This document shows, piece by piece, positions 8,480-18,094 of a DNA stretch of 64,000 nucleotides. The position numbers and the translations under genes are program-made. This DNA is from Isochrysis galbana (lineage: Eukaryota > Haptophyta > Isochrysidales > Isochrysidaceae), in assembly GCA_018136815.1 (NCBI GenBank), contig CM030939.1, positions 4,271,419 through 4,335,418 on the forward strand, given 5' to 3'. A model generated the notes under the pieces. The model was not told the DNA's origin and ran no database searches. It saw only the letters and a list, made by a program, of their open reading frames with translations. Within the stretch, counting starts at the first letter, position 1. Each line of letters starts with the position of its first letter.

Positions 8480-10927
8480 ATGCACGCGCCTCACGCGACG
8501 CCCGAGCTCCAGTCTCACGTGCACCTCCCTCCTTCCCCTGTCATCGTCCAACGCTCCGAATCTGCCTCGTCGCTCGACAGCGACAGCTCCATCCACGTCC
8601 ACCGCGCGGCGCCTGGCCCTATGGGCGAGCCGCTGAAGATGACACGGCTCTCCGAGACTAGCGAGCCCTTCCCGATGTACGTGATGCGAATGAAGGACTT
8701 CCTCGAGCTCGACGAGCTCCGCCCACACAACGAGCTCATCGAGGAAGGCCTCGTGTTTGCTCTCAGGGACGATGACCGCGACAGCTCGGTAAACTTCATA
8801 TCCCACCAGTGGTGCGGGCGAGAGCGAGCCGATCCGCAGAGTGCACACCTGCGTACTATGCAGGAAGCATTCCGGACAGTCAGCGAAGGTGGCGAGATCT
8901 TCCGCACGCCATGCGACCAATCCTCGTTTCTGCTGGGGTATAGCAAGACGAATTCTCAATTCATCAAGAGCGTGCGTCGAGCCAGCCGGCAGGCTTCTCC
9001 AAGAGCTTCCACGGCAACAACGCTCAGTCTAATAAGTTCAACAACCGATCACACTCGCCATTCTTCACAGTGTAGCTCGTCATGTACCTCACCCATTTGC
9101 GGTTCATCATATAGCGTAGATGGGACTTCTCAATCCGCGTCACCAGCTCCACGTGTGGATCCGTCGCCGCTGCGTGCAGGCATACCTCGTCGGTCGCTCT
9201 CCACAGAGGAGGTGATGAACTCACTCAATTCAGACCACTCGCCAGCCCTCTCGGTGTCTTTGCGCTCGTCAACCGGATTAGTCCACCGCCGACAGTTCTC
9301 CGATCTCAAGAGCATGTTCGTGTCATCAGTGAAAGATGGCTACGTGTGGATGGACTTCATCTCCATCCCGCAGACATGCACGTGCCACGACGACGAAGAT
9401 TACGCAAAGGTAATCGCGATGCAGCAGCGAGCTATCGGGTGCATCCCGGCTTACGTTGCGCGAACCAACAACTTCTGGGTCTGTGCCCCAAGTGGCGTGC
9501 AACATGAGGATGGTACAGTTGGCGACTTTGGCTCGTGGTCTTCGCGGGGTTGGTGTCGTATGGAAGAAACTTGCTTCGCTCTTGCCAACCGCGGTGACGG
9601 TCGCCCCTTGATGGTGACCCAGCCGTATGGCCAGCGCCCACGCGTCAGAGTGCTGGATTCCATGGACCGATTGACTGTGCATGCCCAACGTCACTCGGCC
9701 GTATTAACCGGCAGATACACTTGCTGCGAGAGGGGTCATGTGCTTACCACTGCTGACGGCCACCGAGTTCGCACGCCCTGCGATAAGACCGCATTGGGGC
9801 CGTTGTTGCGTTCCATGTACGAGTCGCAGCTGATGGCGCTGCAAGCCGCGTTTGCTGCACCGATTGAAACAGAATTCTGGGAGGTGTTGCGTCCCTCCGT
9901 GGCAGAAAATGGCCCTTTCTTCAAGCATCTACTGCTCAGAATGGCTCGAATGCAGCTGCTTGCGGATTCAACAGACGAGGTTACGGAGGGCCAGCGCCCG
10001 CACGGTGCGGAGGGTATGGGGCCGTTCTATTCCAAGCCCCTGGGGGATCTGACCGAGATTGATCTGGAAGAGTACTTGCGAACCTGGGGTTGCTCCAATG
10101 TCACGGTTCAACGGGAGGAGCTCCCAGTATTGGCTTTGCGCGAGGGTCATCTGACTCTCCTCCGGTACATGGTCGAGACGTGCGGCATGACCCTCCGGAT
10201 TGGTCCGAGTCCGATTGGGCTCACAGCGCTGATGGAGGCATCGCGAACTGGAATGGCTCAGATGGTGAGCTACCTGATCGATCGATATGGCGTGGATGCT
10301 CTGGAGATCAATCGCCAAACAAGTTCATCGGGTTGCTGTGCCCTTAGCGATGCAGCGATGCGTGGCCACCTGTCCATAGTCGATCTGCTTCTTGCACACG
10401 GTGCAAATGTGCAGGCGCGCCGCACTGACGGCAAAACGGCCCTGCACTGCGCGGCGGAGAACGGCTACACCCACATTGTCGAGCTCCTCTTAAGGGCAGG
10501 TTCGAGCCCGCACACCGAGGACCGATGCGGCAAGACTGCCCTCCAATTGTGTGAGCTCTGGGACAACAAAACTCGCTCCCTTCTAGCACGCGCCGAGGTA
10601 CAGAGCACAACTGTGCCTACGATGGTTTCAGGTCATCATCCGCGCGTCCAAATCGTTTCGCCTGCCTCTAATTGGTCATCAAGGCTAGACGAATTCGGCA
10701 CCGACTTGACCGTCAACCCATTACAATCCTTGCCGCTTCTCGCCACGACACGTGGTAGTGGTGGAATGAGGAGAACTTTATCTAGTTTGCTGGACGAAAC
10801 CGTTAATGTGTCGGCCGCCCCCGAGCTGTCATCGCCGAGAGATGTTGAGAAGGACGATGGCAAGTCCCAGTCAACATGTGACATGGATCGACAACTACGA
10901 TCGTTGGCTGATACGGATAATCCATAA
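8480..10927 (+). CDS. Ankyrin protein with SHQW/SIPQ domain
   Basis: A single exon of 815 residues from ATG 8480. Residues 106-111 read FISHQW, about 287-299 read YVWMDFISIPQ, and about 354-362 read SRGWCRMEE. Together these are the signature blocks of a Rossmann/TIR-like domain seen in protist and fungal HET-type proteins, where SHxW, WxDxxSIPQ and RGWCRxE mark core strands. A Ser/Thr-rich loop of about 110 residues (170-280) interrupts it. Residues 550-705 form four to five ankyrin repeats, with TALHCAAENG and LLLRAG the best preserved. No signal peptide or membrane segment is seen, so a cytosolic or nuclear place is likely. Ankyrin repeats bind proteins; what the N-terminal domain does here, enzyme or adaptor, cannot be told from sequence. 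It stands alone with no operon-like neighbour. Confidence 0.85.
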   Translation: MHAPHATPELQSHVHLPPSPVIVQRSESASSLDSDSSIHVHRAAPGPMGEPLKMTRLSETSEPFPMYVMRMKDFLELDELRPHNELIEEGLVFALRDDDRDSSVNFISHQWCGRERADPQSAHLRTMQEAFRTVSEGGEIFRTPCDQSSFLLGYSKTNSQFIKSVRRASRQASPRASTATTLSLISSTTDHTRHSSQCSSSCTSPICGSSYSVDGTSQSASPAPRVDPSPLRAGIPRRSLSTEEVMNSLNSDHSPALSVSLRSSTGLVHRRQFSDLKSMFVSSVKDGYVWMDFISIPQTCTCHDDEDYAKVIAMQQRAIGCIPAYVARTNNFWVCAPSGVQHEDGTVGDFGSWSSRGWCRMEETCFALANRGDGRPLMVTQPYGQRPRVRVLDSMDRLTVHAQRHSAVLTGRYTCCERGHVLTTADGHRVRTPCDKTALGPLLRSMYESQLMALQAAFAAPIETEFWEVLRPSVAENGPFFKHLLLRMARMQLLADSTDEVTEGQRPHGAEGMGPFYSKPLGDLTEIDLEEYLRTWGCSNVTVQREELPVLALREGHLTLLRYMVETCGMTLRIGPSPIGLTALMEASRTGMAQMVSYLIDRYGVDALEINRQTSSSGCCALSDAAMRGHLSIVDLLLAHGANVQARRTDGKTALHCAAENGYTHIVELLLRAGSSPHTEDRCGKTALQLCELWDNKTRSLLARAEVQSTTVPTMVSGHHPRVQIVSPASNWSSRLDEFGTDLTVNPLQSLPLLATTRGSGGMRRTLSSLLDETVNVSAAPELSSPRDVEKDDGKSQSTCDMDRQLRSLADTDNP

Positions 10928-11650
10928 AGGATGGAGAGCCCCGCCGTCTATGCCCTGGAGAATCGTAGAACAGATTTATACAGTGACAATTAGTGGTTTC
11001 GTCATCATCGCACATCGCCGCCTCGGAATCAATGCCAGATTCAAGACAAACTATAACCGCACCCCCTGCCCGTTCTCACACACCCCACCGCCCTCCCTAT
11101 CTTCGTGGTACGTACGAACGCAATGGTGGACGATGCCATTGTGAGTCCGGGAGTGGCGTAGGCTAGTTGCTTAGCGGTCACCTTCAAGAACGTTTTTTTT
11201 ACCAACGCAGTGGTGGCGGTGGTGGGGAGGAGGGAGGGCAGTCAAGCTGAGCAATGAGCGCAACACAAGCTACACAATAATTCTGTACAATTAAAAACAA
11301 CTTCTTGAAATTCCACAGCCGCGCTCGCGGCGTGTTCCAATAATATTGTAAATATAATAAACCTTTTAATAGTCTCACCGCACACGCGGCCGTGGACCCT
11401 CTACTTTCTACTCACGTAGGAAAACTTTCTATACACCCCCACTCCCCCGGCCCTTCTCCCTAGGGCCGGGGCAATACTTGTACAAATTGTATTGCAAGTT
11501 TGGGTGGATGCTTGAGTTGCTCACAAGTTTGGGCCCTCTTTACAAGTGGTCTGCAAGCTTGGGGGCGCGGCGCCGGTCTCTACGAGTATAATCCCCATCT
11601 CTATCTATGATCTACTAGTATAACCCCCATTTGCGAGGTGGAGGTGGTAG
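10928..11650. other. Gene-free; family A 5' end at 11368-11480
   Basis: No gene is seen. TAATAGTCTCACCGCACACG at 11370 followed by GACCCTCTACTTTCTACTCACG and CCCCCGGCCCTTCTCCC matches the left end of the interspersed family A (compare the reverse complement of 49920-50022). The copy stops near 11480. From 11480 to 11650 the sequence is short-repeat-like (TACAAGTTTGGG/GCAAGCTTGGG). Confidence 0.6.
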
Positions 11651-12315
11651 TGTCAGGGCAAGGCTGATCTCACTTTTGTTTGGAGATCTCCTACGAGGGC
11701 GCGCCGGCAGCTAGCGCGGAACGCGGTTCTTGAGGGGAGCTCATGGAGCTTTCCTCGGGACCCATGTACCATGTTGGAAATGACTAAGGGCATTGTGCGA
11801 ACGACGCACGGAGGACGCGGAAGCTGAAGTGCGAAAGGAAGGATGCTTGTGGGTGGGGGTTGTGGCAGGCGACTGGGACTGGGGCGGCGGGTGGCTCAAG
11901 CGCATGCTTGTGCTTGTGACTCGTATTGACTCGTTGACTCAGGGTATAGAGTCGGAATCTCTGAGGGACTCGATGGGGAACGCGGAGGGTCTCGATAGGA
12001 CTCGACGAAGTTGCTACTACAAAACACTCACGAGACACAAAAAACCAACGACGCCTGGACCCTGGCCTCAAAAAAAACTAACATAAACACTCCGGAATCA
12101 AACGATGAATGAACAAACAAACCCCTCCCGCGCGGCGAAGAATGAGGTCGCGATTGCTCATCATGCGCTATGAAGTACGGAAAGAGAGCGCAAAACTACG
12201 CAAACGTCAAACGAAGGGTTCGAACTAACGCTATACATGGAAACTAGTCTGCCGAAGCCAACGCGGAGGGGTCGCGGACGGACAGCGCCCCTCCCTCGAG
12301 ACGACTTTAGAGGGG
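11650..12315 (-). mobile_element. Ty3-like leader and gag-start relic
   Basis: Read on the minus strand this matches 55365-55890 over its full length, including the untranslated leader (ATTCCGGAGTGTTTA, AGTCAACGAGTCAATAC), the gag ATG and the first 35 or so gag codons. The gag part carries a premature stop and small indels. It therefore represents an older copy of the same retrotransposon family as the element at the right end of the window, inserted on the opposite strand. Confidence 0.8.
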
Positions 12316-13075
12316 CTGACGGGCTGGAGCCCGTCAGCAGAGGAAGGCGGGCAGGCGGGCTTGGGCGAGGGCGAGGACGGCGGCGAGAGCGACATCGAGC
12401 GAGCGGCGAGAGGCGAGGGCGAGTGTGAGGAGGGCTGTGATGGCAGGGGCTGGCGAGGCGAGGCGAGGCTGTAGGGTATGAGTGTTACGAGAGCGAGAGC
12501 GACGAGGACGAGAGCGACGGATGACGAATGACAACAGGACGACGGACAGAGACACCCAGGAAAACACTCCGACTCTCGCCCCACGACTTTCTCACGTAAC
12601 TCGACTGAAATCAAACCCAAACACTCCGGCCAGACGACAACGGACGACGATCAGAAGGCGATCTGTCGGCGATCCCGTCTGGAAGGGGAATCGCACCATA
12701 ACGGAAACGAGGGGCAATCCTGCCGCACAGGATTCCAAAAGACTTACCGAATAAGACGAGAGAAATGCGGTGTGCCTAAGGGGGAGATGCGAAGAGATTG
12801 CAAATTAAACCTGATTGCAATCACTGAAGTAGATAGAGAAACGCGGGGAAGATAGCGAATTAAACCTACTTGCGAGGCGCCTAGGAGGAAGAAAGGTGGG
12901 GCGAAACTTCCCTTCTCTTCGAGGGAAAGAGAGAGGGCGCTCCACAACCCAAGATCCCATGCGTCCAAGCGAAGCTTTTGACCGAGAACGAGAACGAGAG
13001 AACTAACTATAACGATAATACCGAACGACGAAGAGAAAGAAGCCTAACTAACGAGTGTCGATTCGCGAATGCGAC
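12316..13075 (-). repeat. LTR-like repeat (minus copy)
   Basis: About 750 bp is the reverse complement of 50906-51660 with high identity, including a perfect-looking hairpin word (GCTGACGGGC...GCCCGTCAGC) at one end and GCATTCGCGAATCGACACTC at the other. On the minus strand it lies directly upstream of the leader and gag relic at 11650-12315, which is where a 5' LTR would be. I see no coding sequence in it. Confidence 0.65.
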
Positions 13076-13495
13076 ACCCCCCTGCTAGGATCGAGCGTCC
13101 CGCGAGGAAAGAAGAGAACCTAACGGATAGCGGAGAGCTCTAAACAGGCCACGAGAAAGGCAGAAGAGCAATCCTGAACGAGACCGAAGAGCGAAGAGCG
13201 AATGAACGATGAATTCGAGTGGAGAGCCGCGTGTCAACCGCCGAACGAAGACGGAAGACGTGATGAGCGACGCTCCGAGAAGATACGAGCTACAATCGAG
13301 GATCGACAAGAACGCGGAACGACGAGAATCGAGAATCGAGAACGAGAAACGAAGAACGATAAGAACGCGGAACGACGAGAATCGAGAATCGAGAAACGAA
13401 TAACGAGAACGACGAACGACGAACGACGAACTATAAGAATAGTGCGCGACGATCGAAGAGACAGGGAGTACCACACCCGTCCGGACGATAAAAAA
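13076..13495 (-). repeat. Simple-repeat outer part of LTR-like region
   Basis: Short GAACGACGAGAATCGAGAAT-type repeats dominate 13290-13430. The stretch ends at CCGTCCGGACGATAAAAAAA (13478-13497), and the palindrome CGTCCGGACG recurs at 13800-13815. This may be the outer U3-like part of the LTR. Open frames here are compositional artefacts. Confidence 0.4.
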
Positions 13496-13497
13496 AA

Positions 13498-13540
13498 ACT
13501 TCTGAAGATTCAGGGCTACACACCTACTATCTATGGGACT
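13498..13540 (+). repeat. Terminal motif CTTCTGAAGATTC copy 1
   Basis: An A-run followed by CTTCTGAAGATTCAGGGCTACACACCTA. The same motif with small changes occurs at 54188-54225 (plus), 29605-29632 (minus) and 50676-50705 (minus). It behaves like the conserved end of a repeat family. Confidence 0.55.
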
Positions 13541-13879
13541 TCCCTTCGCTATCTGCACCGCCCTTATCATCCCTCCCTCCACCTCTTCCCCTGCCCCCCT
13601 TCTTTCCTTTTTCTTCGGTTTCCGGGGTCCGGCCTCGGTGCGCTACCTGAGGCCTGGTTCGGAGTGTGGGGTCCGGGCAAGCCTTCTGGAATTGTCTTTG
13701 TTGTCGAGTGTGTCCGTCTGGTCGCTTTTTGTTTGCTTGGTTTATATCCAAGTTCCATTGTCTCTATCAGCGACTTTGGTAGGTGTATCGATGTTTCATC
13801 CGTCCGGACGATAAGGTGTAGAATCGGCGGCCGGCGCGGCAGACCGCAGGACTCAACGCTGCAACCCATCCGCTGTGCC

Positions 13880-14440
13880 AGCAGGCAGCGTACGCGCTGT
13901 ATCTGGGACGGCGACAATTGCTCAATTGCTCATCGGGATCGATGGTGATAGCGTTGAGGAGCGCGCGCTGTGCCTCGGTCAGCGAGGATTCTGCATCATC
14001 TCCCTCACCGGCAGCAGTCGACCGTGCTTCGTGCAACTTGTACTCGATGTGGGCTGATGCTACCGGCGAATAAGCAGGAAGAGTCACCGGCCGTGGCGCC
14101 AAGTTCCAGACTGTGACCAACACCTCCCCTTCCGGGGTGGGGGTTTCGACGCTGGTGGCGACCATCGGAGGAGAATCGAGGCCGTCACCGGGCGGTAGAC
14201 GGTCGACGAGAATGGCGGAGTCGGGGTAGTTCTCGATGACCTCCAAAGGCAGGCGAACGGAGAACGTACCCCTCGATCGCGAGGGGATAGTGATAGGCTG
14301 CCTGGTGTACAGGGCGAACTCCTTCAACGCGGCGGCCGACGTGGACCCATTTGCGAAGAGTGGCTCAACCTCAACGGCGGCGAACGACTGCGTGTGAAGT
14401 CGAAACGAGGGGGCGGCTCGAAACGAGGGCAGAAGCGCTG
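13880..14440 (-). pseudogene. Ty3-like pol fragment (protease-RT spacer)
   Basis: The minus-strand frame contains TRQPITIPSRSRGTFSVRLP, then AILVDRLPPGDG, then VTLPAYSPVAS and AITIDPDEQLS. In the retrotransposon at the right edge the same order is found between the aspartic protease and the reverse transcriptase (63045-63410). This is therefore a divergent pol fragment of a related element, not a host gene. Right of it, 14442-14505 is a short repeat shared in reverse complement with 36276-36340. Confidence 0.8.
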
Positions 14441-14579
14441 GGGTCGATTGTACGGGCCCACCCCGGAGGGTGTCCGCGATGGAGAGAGGGGGGCGCGAGG
14501 CCCCCATTAACCCCCACTTATAAAAGTAGTTGTGTGTGTGTGTGTCGAGGCATCCGCACACATCAAGCATCAAGGTCAA

Positions 14580-15500
14580 GGTCCGTCAAGGTGTACGGGC
14601 AAGTGCGCTAAGGCGCTAAGGCTAAGGGCTGCCGTGATTGTACCGGGCTAGTGGCAGTAGTGGTACTAACACTCAGATGCTTTATATGATCCTTGTGTCG
14701 TACGTCTGGCGGCCCGGCTTGTATCGCCGGCGATTGCTCGAAGGCTTGAAGGTGCTGAGCAACTAGGAGTAGGTGGTCTGAAGCGCCCTTGCTTCCAGTG
14801 AAGAGAGCTGCGGATTTTGGCCAATTTGTTGCCAGCTAATGTTTGAGAAGGCTATCGAGGGTGTGCACTATGTCTGATAGTTGAGTGTACAAAATCTAGC
14901 GCTAGAAACTAGACCTCCCTCCTTCCCCCCAGCATCATGTGCACTAGCACTAAGCGTTTGGAGCATTGGTTAGTTCGTTGAAACGGGCCATTCAACGGGG
15001 GTGACTGGTGAGCAAGAGGAGGCGAGACGACTCTCACATGTACGATACTGCGCTGATGCGAGGACAGAGCTGGGGTGGGGGTGTGAATGACGCTGCTACA
15101 CCATTCTGTAGCCTTTAGTAGCCTCTAAGGTTCTTGTCCCAAATACGAGTGTGCAAAACGGCAGCGTTGAAGCGAGTAGCGGAGGGAGGGCGCCCGTAAG
15201 AGCATAAGGAGGCGGCATGGCATCATGGCACCTCATCACATCATTGTTCTAAGTTGACCACATTGTGAACACTGACGCTCGCTGATCGCCAGCGCCTCCC
15301 CATCTCATGTGCCATCTAAAGCCATTCGATGCAATGGAGGTATGACAAGATTCCGCGTGGTGAGACGCCGTGAACGCCTCGTACGGGATCTTCAGCTCAC
15401 GCCTACTGCAAGAGTTTAACATTTGTCAGGTTAAGAGCTCCAATGGAAGACGATGACACCTGCAGGGGAAAGAGACGCGAGGGCGTAGTTTTGATGTAAG
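14580..15500. other. Gene-free stretch
   Basis: No convincing open frame, RNA gene or repeat was recognised on either strand. Base composition is near that of the flanks. It may be the intergenic or 3' untranslated region of the tautomerase gene. Confidence 0.5.
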
Positions 15501-15926
15501 AGAGTCGAATGTCAATAAAGACCACCACATTCCATGGAGTTTAATGTGGGATTCGAAGACAATTGGACGCCAAATCGGCCGCATGTTGCTGTAATCCTCT
15601 CAATTCTGCAGACGGCACGGGCAATAGCCGAATGCAGACTCAACGAGGAGCTAATTTTCGCTTTCAATGGCCCATCTGGATTCAGTATGGGCGCCTGTTG
15701 CAGCCTTGCCGTGAGAGTGCAACGGCTGTACAGAACTGAAAGCAATCATCGAGTTGTTGTGTGCGCGGGAGGGCATGCCAGCCAAAGCCAAGCACAAACA
15801 GTGTGCACTGCCGATTTCATTTCCTCTGCTGCCGTCACGAGTCACTTAGGGCGGTCAACATCAGAAGTCTCCTGAAGCATCCGATGCCAGCTCGGCAACT
15901 CGCCTGCAATGTCAAGTGTAGTATCC

Positions 15927-16433
15927 TCATCCAGCAAAGGTGCGACTCGACCAACCGCAGTTCTCACGTGGCACGTCAAAAAAGTTGATGTAGATGCGAT
16001 TGTCGGGTACCCCATGCGCTCCCAGCAGAGCAGAGATCTCCTTTGTGAGCGCGGCGTTGTTGGGCTGATTGACACTTCCGATCGAGTACAGGCATGCGAG
16101 CGCTGCCGGATCCGTGGTGCCGCCGAAAGACATTGTCACGCCGTCGACGATGCATACGGCGACGTATGACTCGGGTTTGGAGAGGCATGCGGCTACGGCC
16201 TTGGATGCGGCAGTCAGGAAGGCGTGCTTGGCCTCCTCTCCAAGGACGGCGGAGGTGTGGACCACGAGGGATGGGTCCCCTGGCAGCTTGCAGATGGGGT
16301 CGTCGGCAACGCCAGCAAGCGCAAGGAGAGCACCCTCGGTCCGCTTGCCAGCGCGGGGCAACAACGTGCTAGGCGATGAGAACGCAAGGGCAAGAGGCAG
16401 GACGAGTAGCAGAGTCACCGCTAGGCTGTACAT
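15927..16433 (-). CDS. MIF-family tautomerase with targeting leader
   Basis: The 168-residue frame starts at ATG 16433. Residues 1-17 are a signal peptide ending ALA, followed directly by Phe18-Ser-Ser. From about residue 45 the protein follows the MIF/D-dopachrome tautomerase fold family: KPESYVAVCIVDG, then MSFGGTTDPAALACLYSIG, then PDNRIYINFFDVPRENCGW near the C-terminus. MIF proteins are trimers; their N-terminal proline acts as base in keto-enol tautomerisation. That proline would be free here only after leader removal, and no obvious Pro sits at the likely cleavage point. The A|F junction suggests import into a secondary plastid, though simple secretion is also possible. A CT-rich tract (16450-16590) just upstream may be promoter or 5' UTR. 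Family is firm; location and activity are inferred. Confidence 0.85.
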   Translation of the reverse strand: MYSLAVTLLLVLPLALAFSSPSTLLPRAGKRTEGALLALAGVADDPICKLPGDPSLVVHTSAVLGEEAKHAFLTAASKAVAACLSKPESYVAVCIVDGVTMSFGGTTDPAALACLYSIGSVNQPNNAALTKEISALLGAHGVPDNRIYINFFDVPRENCGWSSRTFAG

Positions 16434-16439
16434 CACAGG

Positions 16440-16600
16440 CAGCACGGGCCTCTCTCTCTCTCTCTCTCGCTCTTCTCCCTCTCTCTGTCCTCCCTCCCTC
16501 TCTTTTCTTCTCTTCTCAGTCTCGCTCTCACTTCTCCCCCTCCCCCCGCCTCTCCTCCTCTCTTCTCCTCCTCGCCTCGCTCTCTCTGAAATCACTCCTC
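16440..16600. repeat. CT-rich tract upstream of tautomerase gene
   Basis: A dense run of TCTC/CCTC words lies immediately 5' of the tautomerase start (GA-rich on the coding strand). It is likely a 5' UTR or core-promoter tract; similar GA/CT tracts flank the peptidase start at 33334-33700. Confidence 0.4.
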
Positions 16601-17148
16601 ACTCTAGAATTGAATAGACCAGTTCCACTCTTCTCTCTCCTTCCCCCCCCCTTTCTTTCCTGGCTCATCGAGTCCCGAGTCTCTCTCTCTCTCCTCCAGC
16701 GAGAGGGCGGAACGACGGCGACACGCGCGAGAGCGCGACAGAGACGCCGGCGGCAGGCGGCAGAGCTAGATTTGTAAAGAAGGGGGAACCTAGTACCTAG
16801 TGTGTGTGTGCCGTGCAGAGGAAGCCTACATGTGAAAGACAGTCCGTTGGGGTTTAATTTAATTTTTAACAAATTTTTATGGGTCGCGGCGCGGCAAAGG
16901 AACGGGACTAGCGCGCACACAAGACAGGACTCCCTGCCGCGGCGAGCGCAAGCACCCTTCCCCCTTATGCCACCCAGCTCTTCACTAGCTTACTACCTGC
17001 GCTAGCCGGAGCACCCCTCCCTCCACACTCAAGCAGCCCCCCACGCCAGGATCCTGTTTTGGTCTCGCAGGCAAGGGGGCCTAATGGGAGGGTGAGGAGC
17101 AACTCCTCAAAGAGGAGCTTTGGGGAAGGAGATGTTTGAGTGGGGGCG

Positions 17149-17982
17149 CTATACCCTTGCGCTAGGCATGGGCAGCGACGCCGCCTCAAAACATGTCCTC
17201 CCTCTGGTCTTGAGTCGAAATTTTTGGTGTTTGAATCCGAGGACGAGGGGGTTTGTGCTTCTTGGGTTGGTTGTAGTGGGATGAGGGAGTGGGAGATGGA
17301 GTGAAGTGTTGAAAGAGGGCCCAAGGCAGGGCACTGAGTTGTAGGTACTTGTGGCCCACAAGCGTGGGGTGAAAACGAAAAGTGTATCAACATGTGTCTT
17401 GAATTGAAATTTTTGGTGCTTTGAACAGAGGGCGGGGGGGTTCGTGCCGTTTGGGTTGGTTGAAGTGTGAAGGGGGCGTGGGAGAGGGAGTCTTGTGTTG
17501 AGAGAGGGCCCAAGGCAGGGCACTGAGTGATTGGTACTAGTGGCCCACAAGAGTGGGGTGAAGACGAGAATTGTGTCAACAAGTTGAAAAACAGAGGCAT
17601 GGGGTGCTCTCCGTATGGGGTTGATGGTTGTGAAGTGCCCTCCCATGTTGGGTGCACTGATGGTAGAGGTTTCCACCATGGGGAGGGCAGCTGAGCGCTG
17701 AGCTGCCCTCCCACATGAGGTGCTCTTGGGGTGGGAGGGTTTCCCACTGTTGGAGGGGGTCTCCAAGACCCCCTGCCCCTGCATGATGCGCAGAGCCATG
17801 GTGGCAACCTGTTCGGTGCCAGTGCTCGCCACCCCGCGCGCTTGCGCGGGTGTGGTTTGGATGGGTTGGATGGGCTCTGAGAGGGCTTTCTGACGAGCCG
17901 CCTCGGGCGGCGTGGGGCGTCCCAGGTGGGGCGCGGTGGCGAGGGTCGCCTGGGGCTCGGGAGCGGTCGCGGCACGCTCCAT
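17149..17982 (-). CDS. Unrecognised ORF inside the 17-bp-flanked insertion
   Basis: The 277 codons from ATG 17982 include two imperfect copies of a segment with CLGPS(L/F)NT and KHQKF. The protein is rich in Pro, Thr and Ser with no motif I know. A second overlapping frame on the same strand is also open over most of the length, which weakens the coding case. The start (MERAATAP) resembles an unrelated-looking frame at 53940 (MERAAATPL), so a shared 5' end of a repeat family is possible. Confidence 0.3.
   Translation of the reverse strand: MERAATAPEPQATLATAPHLGRPTPPEAARQKALSEPIQPIQTTPAQARGVASTGTEQVATMALRIMQGQGVLETPSNSGKPSHPKSTSCGRAAQRSAALPMVETSTISAPNMGGHFTTINPIRRAPHASVFQLVDTILVFTPLLWATSTNHSVPCLGPSLNTRLPLPRPLHTSTNPNGTNPPALCSKHQKFQFKTHVDTLFVFTPRLWATSTYNSVPCLGPSFNTSLHLPLPHPTTTNPRSTNPLVLGFKHQKFRLKTRGRTCFEAASLPMPSARV
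17209..17580 (+). repeat. Two-copy tandem duplication, about 189 bp
   Basis: The segment from TCTTGAGTCGAAATTTTTGG (17209) is repeated from TCTTGAATTGAAATTTTTGG (17398), with GAGGGCCCAAGGCAGGGCAC conserved in both copies. Confidence 0.85.
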
Positions 17983-18094
17983 AGTTCAAACTATAACAAT
18001 AGTTACAACAGTCCGTTGGGGTTTGAAAGACTGTATTATACATATGTCTTCGGCCCTCGTAGAAAGACAGTCCAAAGACAGTGGGAAAGACACA

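Larger units (their letters stand above)
16839..18024 (-). mobile_element. Insertion flanked by 17-bp direct repeat
   Basis: ACAGTCCGTTGGGGTTT occurs at 16839-16855 and again at 18008-18024. The 1152 bp between starts with an AT-rich stretch (AATTTAATTTTTAACAAATT) that would be an A-rich 3' tail on the minus strand. An ATG at 17982, 26 bp from the other repeat, opens a minus-strand frame of 277 codons to 17149. These are the hallmarks of a retroposed copy: target duplication, tail, and a start near the 5' end. The protein (MERAATAPEPQATLATAP...) is not recognised. Part of it is a doubled 189-bp unit. Confidence 0.6.
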
